Source: Glycomyces sp. TRM65418 (GTDB taxonomy: Bacteria > Actinomycetota > Actinomycetes > Mycobacteriales > Micromonosporaceae). From it: a stretch of 64,000 nt of DNA. Below the pieces are notes generated by a model. The model did not search any database, was not told the origin of the DNA, and saw only the letters and a list, made by a program, of their open reading frames with translations. A program made the position numbers and the translations under genes. Of the stretch, positions 16,723 to 25,650 are shown in pieces (position 1 is the first letter of the stretch; every line of letters starts with the position of its first letter). The stretch is from the NCBI RefSeq assembly GCF_019710475.1, contig NZ_JAJFAX010000015.1, forward strand, positions 28,215 through 92,214, given 5' to 3'.

Positions 16723-18812
16723 GCACCCTGAGTTCGCCGGCGCGACCGGAGGCCCCCGCCCCGAAGGCCCCGCGCCTCCTTCCCGCGGCGGCGGTCTTCA
16801 CCGTCACCGTCGGGGCCCTGGTCGCGCTGGCGGCGCTCCACCTCACCCAGGGCACCTCCGCGGTCGACGCCGGCGACCTGCTGCGGCTGGTCACCGGCAA
16901 CGCCGACGCGGGCGTGTGGCACGTCCTCGAAGGCTCGCGGCTGCCGCGGCTCACCGGCGCGCTGCTCGTCGGCATCGCCCTCGGCGCCTCCGGCGTGCTC
17001 CTCCAGTCGATCGCGCGCAACCCGCTCGCCAGCCCCGACACGCTCGCCGTCAACGCCGGGGCGTACCTCGCGGTGACCGCCGTCGCGGCCTTCGGGATCA
17101 CGCTGCCGTTCCTGTCGGGGATCGGCGTCGCGTTCACGGGCGCGCTCCTGACCGCGGGACTCGTGCTCGCCCTGTCGGCGGGCGGCGGCGAATCGGCCAC
17201 GACCCGGCTCATCCTCGCCGGATCGGCGACCGCGATGGCCGCGAACGCCCTCGTGTCGCTGCTGCTCCTGCTCTTCCAGGAGGAGACGACGGGCCTGTTC
17301 GCGTGGGGCTCGGGCAGCCTCAACCTGGCCGGGTTCGACACCTCCGCGCAGGCCGCCCCGCTCGTCCTGCTCGCGCTCGCCGCGGCCATGCTCATCGGCT
17401 CGCGCCTCGACCTGCTGCGCCTGGGCGACGACACCGCCTCCAGCCTCGGCGTCCACGTCCGCCGCACCCGCCTCGTCGCCGTCCTCTGCTCGCTCCTGCT
17501 CGCCGCGTGCGCGGTCACGGTGGCCGGGCCGATCGGCTTCGTGGGCCTCGCGGCGCCCGTGATCGCCCGCCAGATCGCACGGCGGATCCCCGTCCTCCTC
17601 GCGCACCGGATCCTGATCCCGTTCGCCGCGCTGTGCGGCGCCCTCGTCATCGTCGGCGCCGACCTCGCCGTCCGCGCGATCCTCGGCGCCGACAAGAGCA
17701 TCGAGATCCCCGTGGGCGTCACGACCACGCTCCTCGGCGCGGGCGTCATGGTCTGGCTCGCGCGCTCGATGACCAGCGCCGGATCGGAGGACCGCCCCGC
17801 GATCCTCCACGGCGCGGCAGGCCGCGGCCGGACCGCGTACCTCCTCATCGTCGGCGGCCTCACGGCCGCCTCGTTCGCGGCGCTGATCGCCGGGATGCTC
17901 TCCGGGGACACCATGCTCCTCGGCGGCGACCTCGTGAACTGGCTCGCGGGCAGGACCGGCGCCGGGTACACGTGGATCATCGACCAGCGCTACCCGCGCG
18001 TCCTCGCCGCGATCCTCGCCGGAGCCGCCCTCGCGTGCGCGGGCACGGTGACGCAGGGGATCCTCCGCAACCCGCTCGCCGAACCGGGCCTCCTCGGCGT
18101 CACCGCCGGGGCCGGCGTCGCCGCGGTCACCCTCATCACCTGGCTGCCGGACGCGGGCGCCTGGCCGATCACCGGCGCCGCCGCCGTCGGCGGCCTGGGC
18201 GCGTTCGCGCTCGTCTACGCCCTCGCCTGGCGCGGTGGCCTCGACACCTCGCGCCTCGTCCTCATCGGCATCGGCGTGTGGTCGATCGGGATGGCCGCGA
18301 TCACCCTGATCATCCTCGCGTCGGACCCGTGGAACACGCCGAAGGCGATGACGTGGCTGTCCGGCACGACCTACGGCAGGACCGCCGAGCGCCTGATCCC
18401 GCTCGCGGCCGCCATGGCCGTCGTGCTGCCGCTGATCGTCGCCCACCGCAAGGAGATCGACCTCCTCTCGCTCGACGACGACACCCCGAGGGTCCTGGGC
18501 GTCCGCCTGGAGCGCACGCGCCTGCTCCTGCTGGGCGCGGCCGCCGTGCTCACCGCCGCCGCCGTGGCGGTCGTGGGCGTGATCGGCTTCGTCGGGCTCG
18601 TCGCCCCGCACCTCGCCAGGGGCCTCGTCGGCAGCCGCCACGCGCGCGTGCTGCCGGTGTCGATCCTCCTCGGCGTGCTCCTGGTGAGCCTCGCGGACAC
18701 CGTGGGCCGCACCGTGATCGCGCCCGCGCAGATCCCCGCCGGCCTCGTGTGCGCGCTCATCGGCACGCCGTACTTCATCTGGCTGCTGTGGAGGACCCGC
18801 GTCAGAACGTGA
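16719..18812 (+). CDS. iron-siderophore ABC transporter, fused double permease (FecCD-FecCD)
   Basis: At 697 residues this is two FecCD permeases joined in one chain, as in E. coli FhuB. Half 1 (~20-345) has SRLPRLTGALLVGIALGASG, RNPLASPDTLAV and GPIGFVGLAAPVIAR. Half 2 (~370-697) has QRYPRVLAAILAGAALACAG, RNPLAEPGLLGV and GVIGFVGLVAPHLAR. These are the usual coupling and pore motifs, once per half. Completes an importer needing no second permease. TTG start overlapping the preceding stop by 4 nt, giving translational coupling. Last gene of the iron operon. Confidence 0.93.
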   Translation: MSTLSSPARPEAPAPKAPRLLPAAAVFTVTVGALVALAALHLTQGTSAVDAGDLLRLVTGNADAGVWHVLEGSRLPRLTGALLVGIALGASGVLLQSIARNPLASPDTLAVNAGAYLAVTAVAAFGITLPFLSGIGVAFTGALLTAGLVLALSAGGGESATTRLILAGSATAMAANALVSLLLLLFQEETTGLFAWGSGSLNLAGFDTSAQAAPLVLLALAAAMLIGSRLDLLRLGDDTASSLGVHVRRTRLVAVLCSLLLAACAVTVAGPIGFVGLAAPVIARQIARRIPVLLAHRILIPFAALCGALVIVGADLAVRAILGADKSIEIPVGVTTTLLGAGVMVWLARSMTSAGSEDRPAILHGAAGRGRTAYLLIVGGLTAASFAALIAGMLSGDTMLLGGDLVNWLAGRTGAGYTWIIDQRYPRVLAAILAGAALACAGTVTQGILRNPLAEPGLLGVTAGAGVAAVTLITWLPDAGAWPITGAAAVGGLGAFALVYALAWRGGLDTSRLVLIGIGVWSIGMAAITLIILASDPWNTPKAMTWLSGTTYGRTAERLIPLAAAMAVVLPLIVAHRKEIDLLSLDDDTPRVLGVRLERTRLLLLGAAAVLTAAAVAVVGVIGFVGLVAPHLARGLVGSRHARVLPVSILLGVLLVSLADTVGRTVIAPAQIPAGLVCALIGTPYFIWLLWRTRVRT

Positions 18813-18836
18813 GCATTTGAGGGACCGGTCGATCGG

Positions 18837-18858
18837 GATTCACCCACGATTCACCGCG
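18837..18858 (+). promoter_or_regulatory. PHO-box-like direct repeat upstream of phytase
   Basis: Two adjacent 11-bp units, GATTCACCCAC and GATTCACCGCG, form the architecture of the streptomycete PhoP box (11-nt direct repeat units with a conserved TTCACC core). They lie about 48 nt before the phytase start. PhoP would activate phytase under phosphate limitation. Confidence 0.65.
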
Positions 18859-18905
18859 AAGGCCGACCATCGAATCGACGACCACACCGATTCGAGGAGA
18901 CCCCC

Positions 18906-20177
18906 TTGCTCAAGGAACTGGCCAGCGTGACCGCGCTGGGAGCGGCCGCCGTGCTCGCCGTGTCGACCGCCGCCCAGGCGGACCACCACGACGACGAACC
19001 GGTGACCGCGCAGCTGGAGACCCCGGCCCTGTGGGACGAGGACGACGCCGACGCCGACGACCCCGCCATCTGGATCCACCCCGAGGACCCCGACGAGAGC
19101 CTCGTCATCGCCACGGCGAAAGAGGCCGGGATCTACGTCTACGACCTCGACGGCGAAGAGGTGCAGCACATCGAACCGCGACCCGCGCCGTCCGAAGAGG
19201 ATAAACCCGGTCGGTACAACAACGTCGACATCGTGCACGGCTTCGAACTCGACGGCGAGCGGGTCGACCTCGCGGTGGCCTCCGACCGCGGCATGGACAC
19301 GCTGGGCGTCTTCGCGATCGAGGACGGCGAGCTGGAAGACGTCACCGATCCCGAAGGAACGCCGATCTTCTCCGAGTCCCAGGAGGCGATCAACGAGGCC
19401 CACACCGCGTACGGGCTGACGACCTGGACCGACCGGACCGGCGCGTACGCGCTCGTCAGCCGCAACGCCGAAACCGAAGTGGCGCTGCTGAAACTGGTGG
19501 CCGTCGGCGAGGACCACGTCGGCTGGGAGCTCGTGCGGACCCTCGCGCTGCCCGCCGAGTTCGCGATGCCGGACGGCTCGACGTGGGCCCCGTGCGACGA
19601 CCCGGGCGAGTACGCGCAGGTCGAGGGCATGGTGGTCGACCGGACCCGCGGCGTGGCCTACCTCGGGCAGGAGCTCGTCGGGATCTGGAAGGTGAACGCG
19701 GACCTCACGGGCGAACCGCAGCTGGTGGACACCGCGATCGAGTTCGGTGTGCCGGGCGAGTACGACGCCGAGACCGACGAGTGCGAGTACGGCCCGAACC
19801 CCGGGTACGGCGGTTCGGTGCTGCGCACGGACATCGAGGGCCTGACGATCTACCGCACCGGCCGCGGCAAGGGCTACCTGCTGGCCTCGAGCCAGGGCGA
19901 CGACACGTTCGCGGTCTATCGGATCGAAGGCGGCAACAAGTACCTCGGATCGTTCGCGATCGGGGACGGCGAGGTCGACTCGACCCAGCACAGCGACGGC
20001 GCCGATGTCGTGAACGTCGACCTCCCCGGCTTCGAGGGCGGCCTCCTGGTCGTGCAGGACGGCGACAACACCCCGGAGGGCGACGACGAGTCGAGCACGA
20101 ACTTCAAGTTCGTGGCGTGGGAGGACGTCGTGGAGCACACCGACTTCGGCCTGAAGACGGCCCGCGGCCGCCACTGA
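18906..20177 (+). CDS. secreted beta-propeller phytase (3-phytase)
   Basis: A 423-residue exported phytase. The signal peptide is cleaved around AAQA-DHHDD (~residue 25). The diagnostic calcium-site motif DADDPAIWIHPEDP lies at ~residue 50. Further propeller motifs are RYNNVDIVHGFEL, VEGMVVDRTRG, GYGGSVLRTDIEGLTIYRT and SSQGDDTFAVYRI. The enzyme removes phosphates from phytate (myo-inositol hexakisphosphate) outside the cell with Ca2+. TTG start behind GAGGAG. A PHO-box-like repeat upstream suggests phosphate-starvation control. A complete inositol catabolic operon starts 4.4 kb downstream. Confidence 0.93.
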   Translation: MLKELASVTALGAAAVLAVSTAAQADHHDDEPVTAQLETPALWDEDDADADDPAIWIHPEDPDESLVIATAKEAGIYVYDLDGEEVQHIEPRPAPSEEDKPGRYNNVDIVHGFELDGERVDLAVASDRGMDTLGVFAIEDGELEDVTDPEGTPIFSESQEAINEAHTAYGLTTWTDRTGAYALVSRNAETEVALLKLVAVGEDHVGWELVRTLALPAEFAMPDGSTWAPCDDPGEYAQVEGMVVDRTRGVAYLGQELVGIWKVNADLTGEPQLVDTAIEFGVPGEYDAETDECEYGPNPGYGGSVLRTDIEGLTIYRTGRGKGYLLASSQGDDTFAVYRIEGGNKYLGSFAIGDGEVDSTQHSDGADVVNVDLPGFEGGLLVVQDGDNTPEGDDESSTNFKFVAWEDVVEHTDFGLKTARGRH

Positions 20178-20190
20178 CCGCCGCTGACCG

Positions 20191-20220
20191 CGCCGCCGAG
20201 CACCCCAGGACTCGGCGGCG
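20191..20220 (+). terminator. hairpin after phytase
   Basis: 10-bp perfect stem CGCCGCCGAG / CTCGGCGGCG with 10-nt loop, 13 nt after the stop codon. Confidence 0.6.
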
Positions 20221-20267
20221 CTCGGCGGGGACGGGAGCCGGCGCCCCTCACGAGGCGCTCGTGCCGC

Positions 20268-21305
20268 TCACCGCGGCTTGCGGGCGACGATGAGGTCGCG
20301 GTTGATGGCCTGGTCGACCCGGTGCTCGAAGTCGTGGAACGGCTCGGAGTCGCAGACCGCGAGCCCCGCCGCCTCCAGCATCGCGGCCAGCGCCGCCCGC
20401 TCGGTCACGTGGGTGTTCCAGGAGACGCCGATCGCGCCGCCCGGGCGCAGCAGTTCCGTCCAGACCGGGATCGACGCCTCCAGCAGCTCGGTGGGCCGTC
20501 GCGTCAGGGCCCGGGAGTCCTTCACCGCCGCGTGCTGCACGCCGTACGGCGCGTCCGTCACGATCAGATCGAACGCGCGCTTCTTGAAGACCTCGCCGCT
20601 GCGCAGCGTGTCCGTGTTGACGATCTCGAGGACCTGCAGGTCCCCGTCGCGATACCGCTCCTTCGTCGCCGCGAACTCGACCCGCGTGCGCTGGCCCAGC
20701 GCTCGGCCGTCGCGCTTCACGCGGCTGGACACCGCCGAGTGCTTGAGGCGCTTGTCCTTCAGCCAGCGCGGCACGAAACCGCTGTAGGCCTCGAAGTCGC
20801 GCTTGTCGACCTCGACGCCGAAGCCGTCCCAGCCGTACATCGCGGCCTGGTTCAGCGTCGTCCCCCGTCCGCACATCGGGTCGAAGACCTTGACGCCGCC
20901 GCCGAGGATCCGGTCCGGTGGCAGGGCGACCGCGGCGGTGACGTTGAGCAGGAGTTTCGTGAACTGCTCGTTGGTCTTGCCGACGTACTTGAGGATCGAG
21001 ACCAGGTCGTCGTCGTAGCGGTCGAGCCGCTCGACCGCGAGCGGCTCCAGCAGCCGGTCGCGCACCGCGAACAGCGCGTACAGCGAGGACAGGTTGGCGA
21101 GCAGCCGCAGGTCCCGGTCCGTGAGCGTGTCCGAGCGGAACACGAGGTAGGGGACGCCGCCGAGGGCGGTCTCCTCGACGTCCTCGATCACGCCGTCGAG
21201 GGCGTGCTCGCTGAAGACCCGGATCTCGTTCGCCGCCATCCTGGCGGCGGTGCGCGCGTACACGCGGTTGGCGGAGGGCGATATCAGCATCGCGTACTGC
21301 TGCAT
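20268..21305 (-). CDS. TRM11-like RNA/DNA methyltransferase
   Basis: A 345-residue SAM-dependent methyltransferase of the TRM11/UPF0020 type. SAM motif FDPMCGRGTTLNQAAMYG (~residues 140-157) and catalytic motif IVTDAPYGVQH (~250), a variant of the (D/N)PPY of N6-adenine/N2-guanine methyltransferases. Actinobacterial homologues begin YALL-type SPAANRVYA, so I start at ATG 21305 (MQQYAMLISPSANRVYA). The frame is open to GTG 21338, only 4 nt past a terminator hairpin. Substrate probably structured RNA; unproven. Confidence 0.8.
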   Translation of the reverse strand: MQQYAMLISPSANRVYARTAARMAANEIRVFSEHALDGVIEDVEETALGGVPYLVFRSDTLTDRDLRLLANLSSLYALFAVRDRLLEPLAVERLDRYDDDLVSILKYVGKTNEQFTKLLLNVTAAVALPPDRILGGGVKVFDPMCGRGTTLNQAAMYGWDGFGVEVDKRDFEAYSGFVPRWLKDKRLKHSAVSSRVKRDGRALGQRTRVEFAATKERYRDGDLQVLEIVNTDTLRSGEVFKKRAFDLIVTDAPYGVQHAAVKDSRALTRRPTELLEASIPVWTELLRPGGAIGVSWNTHVTERAALAAMLEAAGLAVCDSEPFHDFEHRVDQAINRDLIVARKPR

Positions 21306-21342
21306 GAACTTGTGAACCTTGCACTGCTGGGCGGACACGGAG

Positions 21343-21370
21343 AAGGCCCCGGCCTGCAGGCCGGGGCCTT
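21343..21370 (-). terminator. 28-bp perfect palindrome, terminator after the GH43 genes
   Basis: Perfect palindrome (14-bp arms, AAGGCCCCGGCCTG and its complement). Lies 51 nt downstream of the GH43 stop codon and just before the TRM11-like gene on the same strand. Confidence 0.7.
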
Positions 21371-21421
21371 GATGAGCGCGACCTTAGCAAGGACGCGGGC
21401 GGACGCGGAACCGGGCGGCGG

Positions 21422-22900
21422 TCACTCCCCGGATGGAGCGGGGAAGGTCACGCCGTTGGCGATCGGCGAGCCGAAGTTCGGCGTGCCGTCCGCATTGAAC
21501 GTGAACTTCTGCACCCGTGTCTGCCGTGTATCGCCGCAGCCCTGGCCGGCCGAGGTGTTGCCGTGGTAGACCAGCCAGTGCTCGGTGCCGTCCGGCGAGG
21601 TGAAGAACCCGTTGTGCGCCGGGCCGTAGACGCCGTTGGCCTGCTGGAACACCGGCGTGGACTTCTTGGTCCACGACGAGGCCGAGAGCGGGTTCGAGCC
21701 GGTCAGTTCGAGCAGCCCCAGCTTGTAGTCCGGGGTGTTGCACGAGGAGGCCGAGAAGGTCACGAACGTGCGCCCGTTGTGCTGGAGCACGGCCGGGGCC
21801 TCGTTCACCCGCGCGCCCACGGTCTCCCAGCTATGGCTGGGCCGCGAGATGGTGGCGTGCGAGCCGGTCACCGTCCACGGGTTCGACATGGCCGCGATCC
21901 GGATCGACTGGTCCGCGCCGACCCATTCGCTCCACATCAGATAGAGGCCGCCGTTGACCTCCAGGTAGGTGCCGTCGATGTTCCACTGGTTCGGCAGCGG
22001 CGTGCCCATGAACTCGTACGGCCCCATCGGGGTCCCGCTCGTCGAGCGCAGCACGTGGAGCTTCTGCCCGTCGAGGTTGGTCTGCGAGTTCCCGGAGGTG
22101 TACATCAGGTACCAGGTGCCGTTGATGCGGTGGAACTCCGGCGCCCAGTGCGAGCAGCAGCGGCTCGGGGTGTTCGCGTCGTTCCAGACCACCGTGTCGC
22201 TCGCGGTCTTCAGCCCCGCCAGGGTGGTGGCGCGGCGCATGATGACCGTGGAGCTCCAGGTGGTCGTGGACATGTAGTAGTAGCCGTCCCAGTATTCGAT
22301 CCAGGGGTCGGCGCCGTTGTTGCGGATCGGGTTGGACAGGGTGTTCTGTGAGCCGCCGCCGACGGCGTTGAGCCGCCACTTCTGGGCGTCCGAGCCGCTG
22401 TAGGTGTACTGCGAGATGCGGCTGCCCGCGGTCGTCGACCATTCCCACAGGTCGAGGGCCTTGCCGGAGAAGCGGTTGACGAAGCTGTGGGTGCCGTCCG
22501 AGTGCTCCCGGACGGACCACTGCTGGTTGGTGCCGCCGACGTCGGTCCACTGCGCGATGGTGGCGCCGTCCTCGGCGTTCCATTCGTAGACGTCGAGGAC
22601 CATGTCGGAGTGCCGGGCCTGGATGCGGTAGTAGCCGCCGCCGGAGTCGATGAACCGGAACTGCTGATTCGTCGCGTCGGTGCGGTTCCATTGGGTGAGT
22701 TCGGTTCCGGCGGCCGTCGACGCGTTCTTGACGTCGAGGGCGAGGCCGGAGTGGGCGCTGGTGATGACGTACCAGGTGCCCGGGGTGACGGCGGCCTGCG
22801 CCGGGGCCTGCGAGGCGGCGACGAGGCCGAAGGCGGTCAGTGCGGCGGTGAGGACGAGCACTATGAGCATTCGTGCGCGTCTGAAGACGGGTTGCAGCAT
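21422..22900 (-). CDS. secreted RICIN-GH43 arabinofuranosidase/exo-arabinanase-like enzyme
   Basis: A 492-residue exported enzyme. Signal peptide (cleavage ~AQAA-VTPG, residue ~37), then a RICIN/CBM13 beta-trefoil (~40-175) with repeated NQQFRF, NQQWSV and DAQKWRL QxW-type motifs, then a GH43 five-bladed propeller. Catalytic-site candidates are Asp in NNGADPWIEYWDGYYY, Asp in NIDGTYLEV and Glu in RVNEAPAVL. The propeller resembles exo-1,5-alpha-L-arabinofuranosidases (GH43_26); the subfamily is from memory. ATG preceded by GGAG at 8 nt. 74 nt separate it from the upstream GH43 gene on the same strand; likely one transcript. Confidence 0.87.
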   Translation of the reverse strand: MLQPVFRRARMLIVLVLTAALTAFGLVAASQAPAQAAVTPGTWYVITSAHSGLALDVKNASTAAGTELTQWNRTDATNQQFRFIDSGGGYYRIQARHSDMVLDVYEWNAEDGATIAQWTDVGGTNQQWSVREHSDGTHSFVNRFSGKALDLWEWSTTAGSRISQYTYSGSDAQKWRLNAVGGGSQNTLSNPIRNNGADPWIEYWDGYYYMSTTTWSSTVIMRRATTLAGLKTASDTVVWNDANTPSRCCSHWAPEFHRINGTWYLMYTSGNSQTNLDGQKLHVLRSTSGTPMGPYEFMGTPLPNQWNIDGTYLEVNGGLYLMWSEWVGADQSIRIAAMSNPWTVTGSHATISRPSHSWETVGARVNEAPAVLQHNGRTFVTFSASSCNTPDYKLGLLELTGSNPLSASSWTKKSTPVFQQANGVYGPAHNGFFTSPDGTEHWLVYHGNTSAGQGCGDTRQTRVQKFTFNADGTPNFGSPIANGVTFPAPSGE

Positions 22901-22974
22901 GGTGTTGCTCCAAAGGGTTGCCGGGTGGAGGCGAGGGGGCGGGGCGTCCCGGCCGGGACGCCCCGCGGTCGGGG

Positions 22975-24471
22975 TCAGTTCCCGTCCAGGACGGGCCAGC
23001 CCGCCGAGTTCCATTGGATCTGTTCGATGTCGAGCGCGAAGCCGTCGTTCCTGTTGTACGCGTGGTAGGCGATGAATCCCCTGTGGATGTCCTGGCCGCC
23101 CGCGGCGACGTTGGTGCCGTAGGCGCTGAGGACGACGGTGCCGCCGCCGTTGCGCATGTCGACGCCGGAGGCGTCGACGAACGGACCGGTCGGCGAGGTG
23201 GAGCGGCCGACGGTGATCTTGTAGGTCGAGTCCGCCCCGGCGCAGCAGGTGCCGATCGAGGTGAACAGGTAGTAGTAGCCGTCGCGCTGCATCATCGTGG
23301 GGCCTTCGATGCCGCCGCCCTTGGTGGCGAGGCGGATCGGGGTGGCGCCGGCCTTGGGTTTGCCGGAGGGCCAGTCGAGTTCGACGATGTGGATGCCCTG
23401 CTGCCAGGAGCCGAAGACCATCCAGCGCTTGCCGGAGGCGTCGACGATGATGTCCGGGTCGATCGCGTTGTAGGCGTTGCCGTTGTAGGACTGGATGACG
23501 ACGCCGCGGTCGGTCCAGCCGAAGCCGGGTGCGGACGGGTCGAGGGTCGGACTGGTGGCCACGCCGATCGCCGAGCGCTGGGCGCCGAAGGTCGAGGCCG
23601 AGTAGTACACGTAGTAGAGGCCCTGGGCGGCGTCGTAGTGGATCTCGGGCGCCCACAGGTTCTCCACGCCCGGGATCTGCTGCCGGGTCCATGCGGGCTT
23701 GGTGCTCCACATGTAGCCGACGTTCTGCCAGGTCCGGCCGCCGTTGGTGGAGCGGAGGATCGGGATGTTGCCGTCACTGAAGCGGATGTCTCCGGTGGCG
23801 TAGACGAACCACGGCTGGCCGGCGCATCCGGCCCACAGCGAGGGGTCGTGGGCGCCGAGGGAGCCGCCGAGACTCGGGGGCTGGGTGGGGCCGCCGGCGC
23901 AGTCGTTCGGCTGGGGCTGCTGGTTGCCGCCGCCGACGACGCTGAGGCTCCATTGCTGGTTGGCGGCGTTGGTGACGGTGTACTGGGAGATGCGCCCGCC
24001 GGCGGCGGTCGACCATTCCCAGACGTCGAGTCCCTTGCCGGAGAGGCGGTTCACGAAGGTGGCGTAGCCGCCGGATTCGGTGACGCGCCACTGCTGGTCG
24101 GTGGCGTTGGCGTCGGTCTCCTGGACGACGTTGGCGCCGTCGGCGGTGTTCTGGTTCTGCAGGCCGAGGACTTTGCCGCTGTGCCGGGATTGAATGCGGT
24201 AGTAGCCCCCTCCCGCGTCGATGAAGCGGAACTGCTGGTTGGTGGCGTCGGTCCGGTTCCACTGGACGAGGCCGGCGTTGTCGGCGGTGGAGGCGCCGTC
24301 GATGTCGAGGACGAGGCCGGAGTGGCGGCTGGTGAGGACGTAGTTCGCGGTGGTGTCGACGGCGGCGGAGGCGGACGGCGTCAGGAAGGCCAGGCCCGCG
24401 GCCGCGATGGCGGCGGCCGCGAGCCCGGCGAACCAGGATCGGCGTCGGCGCCGCACTGGGGGAGTGCTCAT
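22975..24471 (-). CDS. secreted RICIN-GH43 endo-1,5-alpha-L-arabinanase-like enzyme
   Basis: A 498-residue exported enzyme. Twin-basic signal peptide (MSTPPVRRRRRSWF..., cleavage ~ASA-AVDTT), N-terminal RICIN trefoil (~38-175), a short QPQPND linker, then GH43. The three GH43 acids appear in SLGAHDPSLW, AIDPDIIVD and GGGIEGPTMMQ, the pattern of endo-arabinanases, plus ENLWAPEIHYD. It cuts arabinan internally, while the downstream partner trims ends. The Shine-Dalgarno is weak (AGG). Lies directly downstream of the inositol operon but separated from it by a strong terminator. Confidence 0.88.
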   Translation of the reverse strand: MSTPPVRRRRRSWFAGLAAAAIAAAGLAFLTPSASAAVDTTANYVLTSRHSGLVLDIDGASTADNAGLVQWNRTDATNQQFRFIDAGGGYYRIQSRHSGKVLGLQNQNTADGANVVQETDANATDQQWRVTESGGYATFVNRLSGKGLDVWEWSTAAGGRISQYTVTNAANQQWSLSVVGGGNQQPQPNDCAGGPTQPPSLGGSLGAHDPSLWAGCAGQPWFVYATGDIRFSDGNIPILRSTNGGRTWQNVGYMWSTKPAWTRQQIPGVENLWAPEIHYDAAQGLYYVYYSASTFGAQRSAIGVATSPTLDPSAPGFGWTDRGVVIQSYNGNAYNAIDPDIIVDASGKRWMVFGSWQQGIHIVELDWPSGKPKAGATPIRLATKGGGIEGPTMMQRDGYYYLFTSIGTCCAGADSTYKITVGRSTSPTGPFVDASGVDMRNGGGTVVLSAYGTNVAAGGQDIHRGFIAYHAYNRNDGFALDIEQIQWNSAGWPVLDGN

Positions 24472-24559
24472 GTGGGTACCTATCTCTCAAAGTGAGGGAT
24501 CGAGAAGTCTCGATGTTACCGGACACATGGATCGATACACAAGACACCGCGCAACAAAA

Positions 24560-24586
24560 GCGGGAGACGGCATCGCCGTCTCCCGC
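24560..24586 (-). terminator. intrinsic terminator of the iol operon
   Basis: 12-bp perfect stem (24575-24586 with 24560-24571), 3-nt loop, followed on the minus strand by CTTTTGTTG. One of the few terminators here with a U-tract. Confidence 0.85.
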
Positions 24587-24603
24587 TCCCCCGCTGTCGC
24601 CCG

Positions 24604-25611
24604 CTAGGCGTAGAAGTCCGGCCGTTCGCCCAGGTCGATCGGTACGGGCGCGCCCGTGTGCAGCGACTGGACGGCCGCGTCGGTGACCACTGTGGCGGCG
24701 TAGCCGTCCCAGGAATTCGGGCCGGTCGGTTCCCGCCCGGCCGCCACGCGGTCGGCCCACTCCTGGAGCTCCACGTCGAAGGCCTCGGTGAAGCGGTCGC
24801 CGAACTCCTGCAGCACAGGGAAACTCGCCTGGCCCGCGTGCCGCACGAGCGGCGCGGCCGGATCGGGCAGGCGCACCGCGCCGTCCTCCCCTACGATCTC
24901 GCACTGGATGTCGTAGCCGTACTGGCAGTTCACGAACACCTCGACGTCCACGCGCGCGCCGGAAGCGGTCTCGAACAGGAAGATCTGCGGGTCCTGGAGG
25001 TGCTCGAACCGCTTCGGGGTCTTGCGCGGCAGCACCGTCTGCACCGACGTGAACTCCTCGCCGAGCAGCCAGCGCAGCGCGTCCACCTCGTGCACCGCGG
25101 TGTCCTTGGCGGCCATCTCGGTCGTGTAGGACTCGCGCACGGTCGGGTTGCGGTGCACGCAGTGGGCCATGAGCGGCTCGCCGATCGCATCGGAGTCGAG
25201 GACCCGCTTCATCTGCCGGTAGCCGGCGTCGTAGCGGCGCATGAAGCCGACCTGGACGAGGCGGCGCCCGAAGGCCTGCTCGGCCTCCATGATCCGCCGC
25301 CCGTCGGCGGCGTCGGTCGTGAGCGGCTTCTCGCAGAACACCGGCTTGCCCGCCTCGATGCAGGCGAGCACCTGCTCGGCGTGCACCGGTCCCCACGAGG
25401 TGATGACGACCGCCTCGACCTCCGGGTCCGCGACCAGCTTCTCGGCCGAGTCGACCACCCTCGCCCCGACCTGCGACGCGACCGAGGCGGCCAGCTCCGG
25501 GTCGATGTCGGAGACGGCGACCACGGTGGTCCCGGAGACCAGCTCGGTCAGTCGCCGGACGTGCTGCTCGCCGATCCAGCCGGTGCCGATCACGCCGATG
25601 CGGATGCTCAT
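24604..25611 (-). CDS. iolG: inositol 2-dehydrogenase
   Basis: A 335-residue Gfo/Idh/MocA oxidoreductase oxidising myo-inositol to 2-keto-myo-inositol with NAD+. Rossmann motif IGVIGTGWIGEQHV (~residues 4-17), nucleotide/active-site motif CEKPLTTD (~92-99), and AAKDTAVHEVDALRWLLGEE (~175) with the substrate-binding D/H. Last gene of the iol operon, 39 nt after the iolE-like gene, with GAAGGGAAG before the ATG. The inositol assignment rests on operon context plus family resemblance. Confidence 0.9.
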   Translation of the reverse strand: MSIRIGVIGTGWIGEQHVRRLTELVSGTTVVAVSDIDPELAASVASQVGARVVDSAEKLVADPEVEAVVITSWGPVHAEQVLACIEAGKPVFCEKPLTTDAADGRRIMEAEQAFGRRLVQVGFMRRYDAGYRQMKRVLDSDAIGEPLMAHCVHRNPTVRESYTTEMAAKDTAVHEVDALRWLLGEEFTSVQTVLPRKTPKRFEHLQDPQIFLFETASGARVDVEVFVNCQYGYDIQCEIVGEDGAVRLPDPAAPLVRHAGQASFPVLQEFGDRFTEAFDVELQEWADRVAAGREPTGPNSWDGYAATVVTDAAVQSLHTGAPVPIDLGERPDFYA

Positions 25612-25650
25612 GGGCTGCTTCCCTTCTTGCGGTTCGGGACGGTTGCGGCG

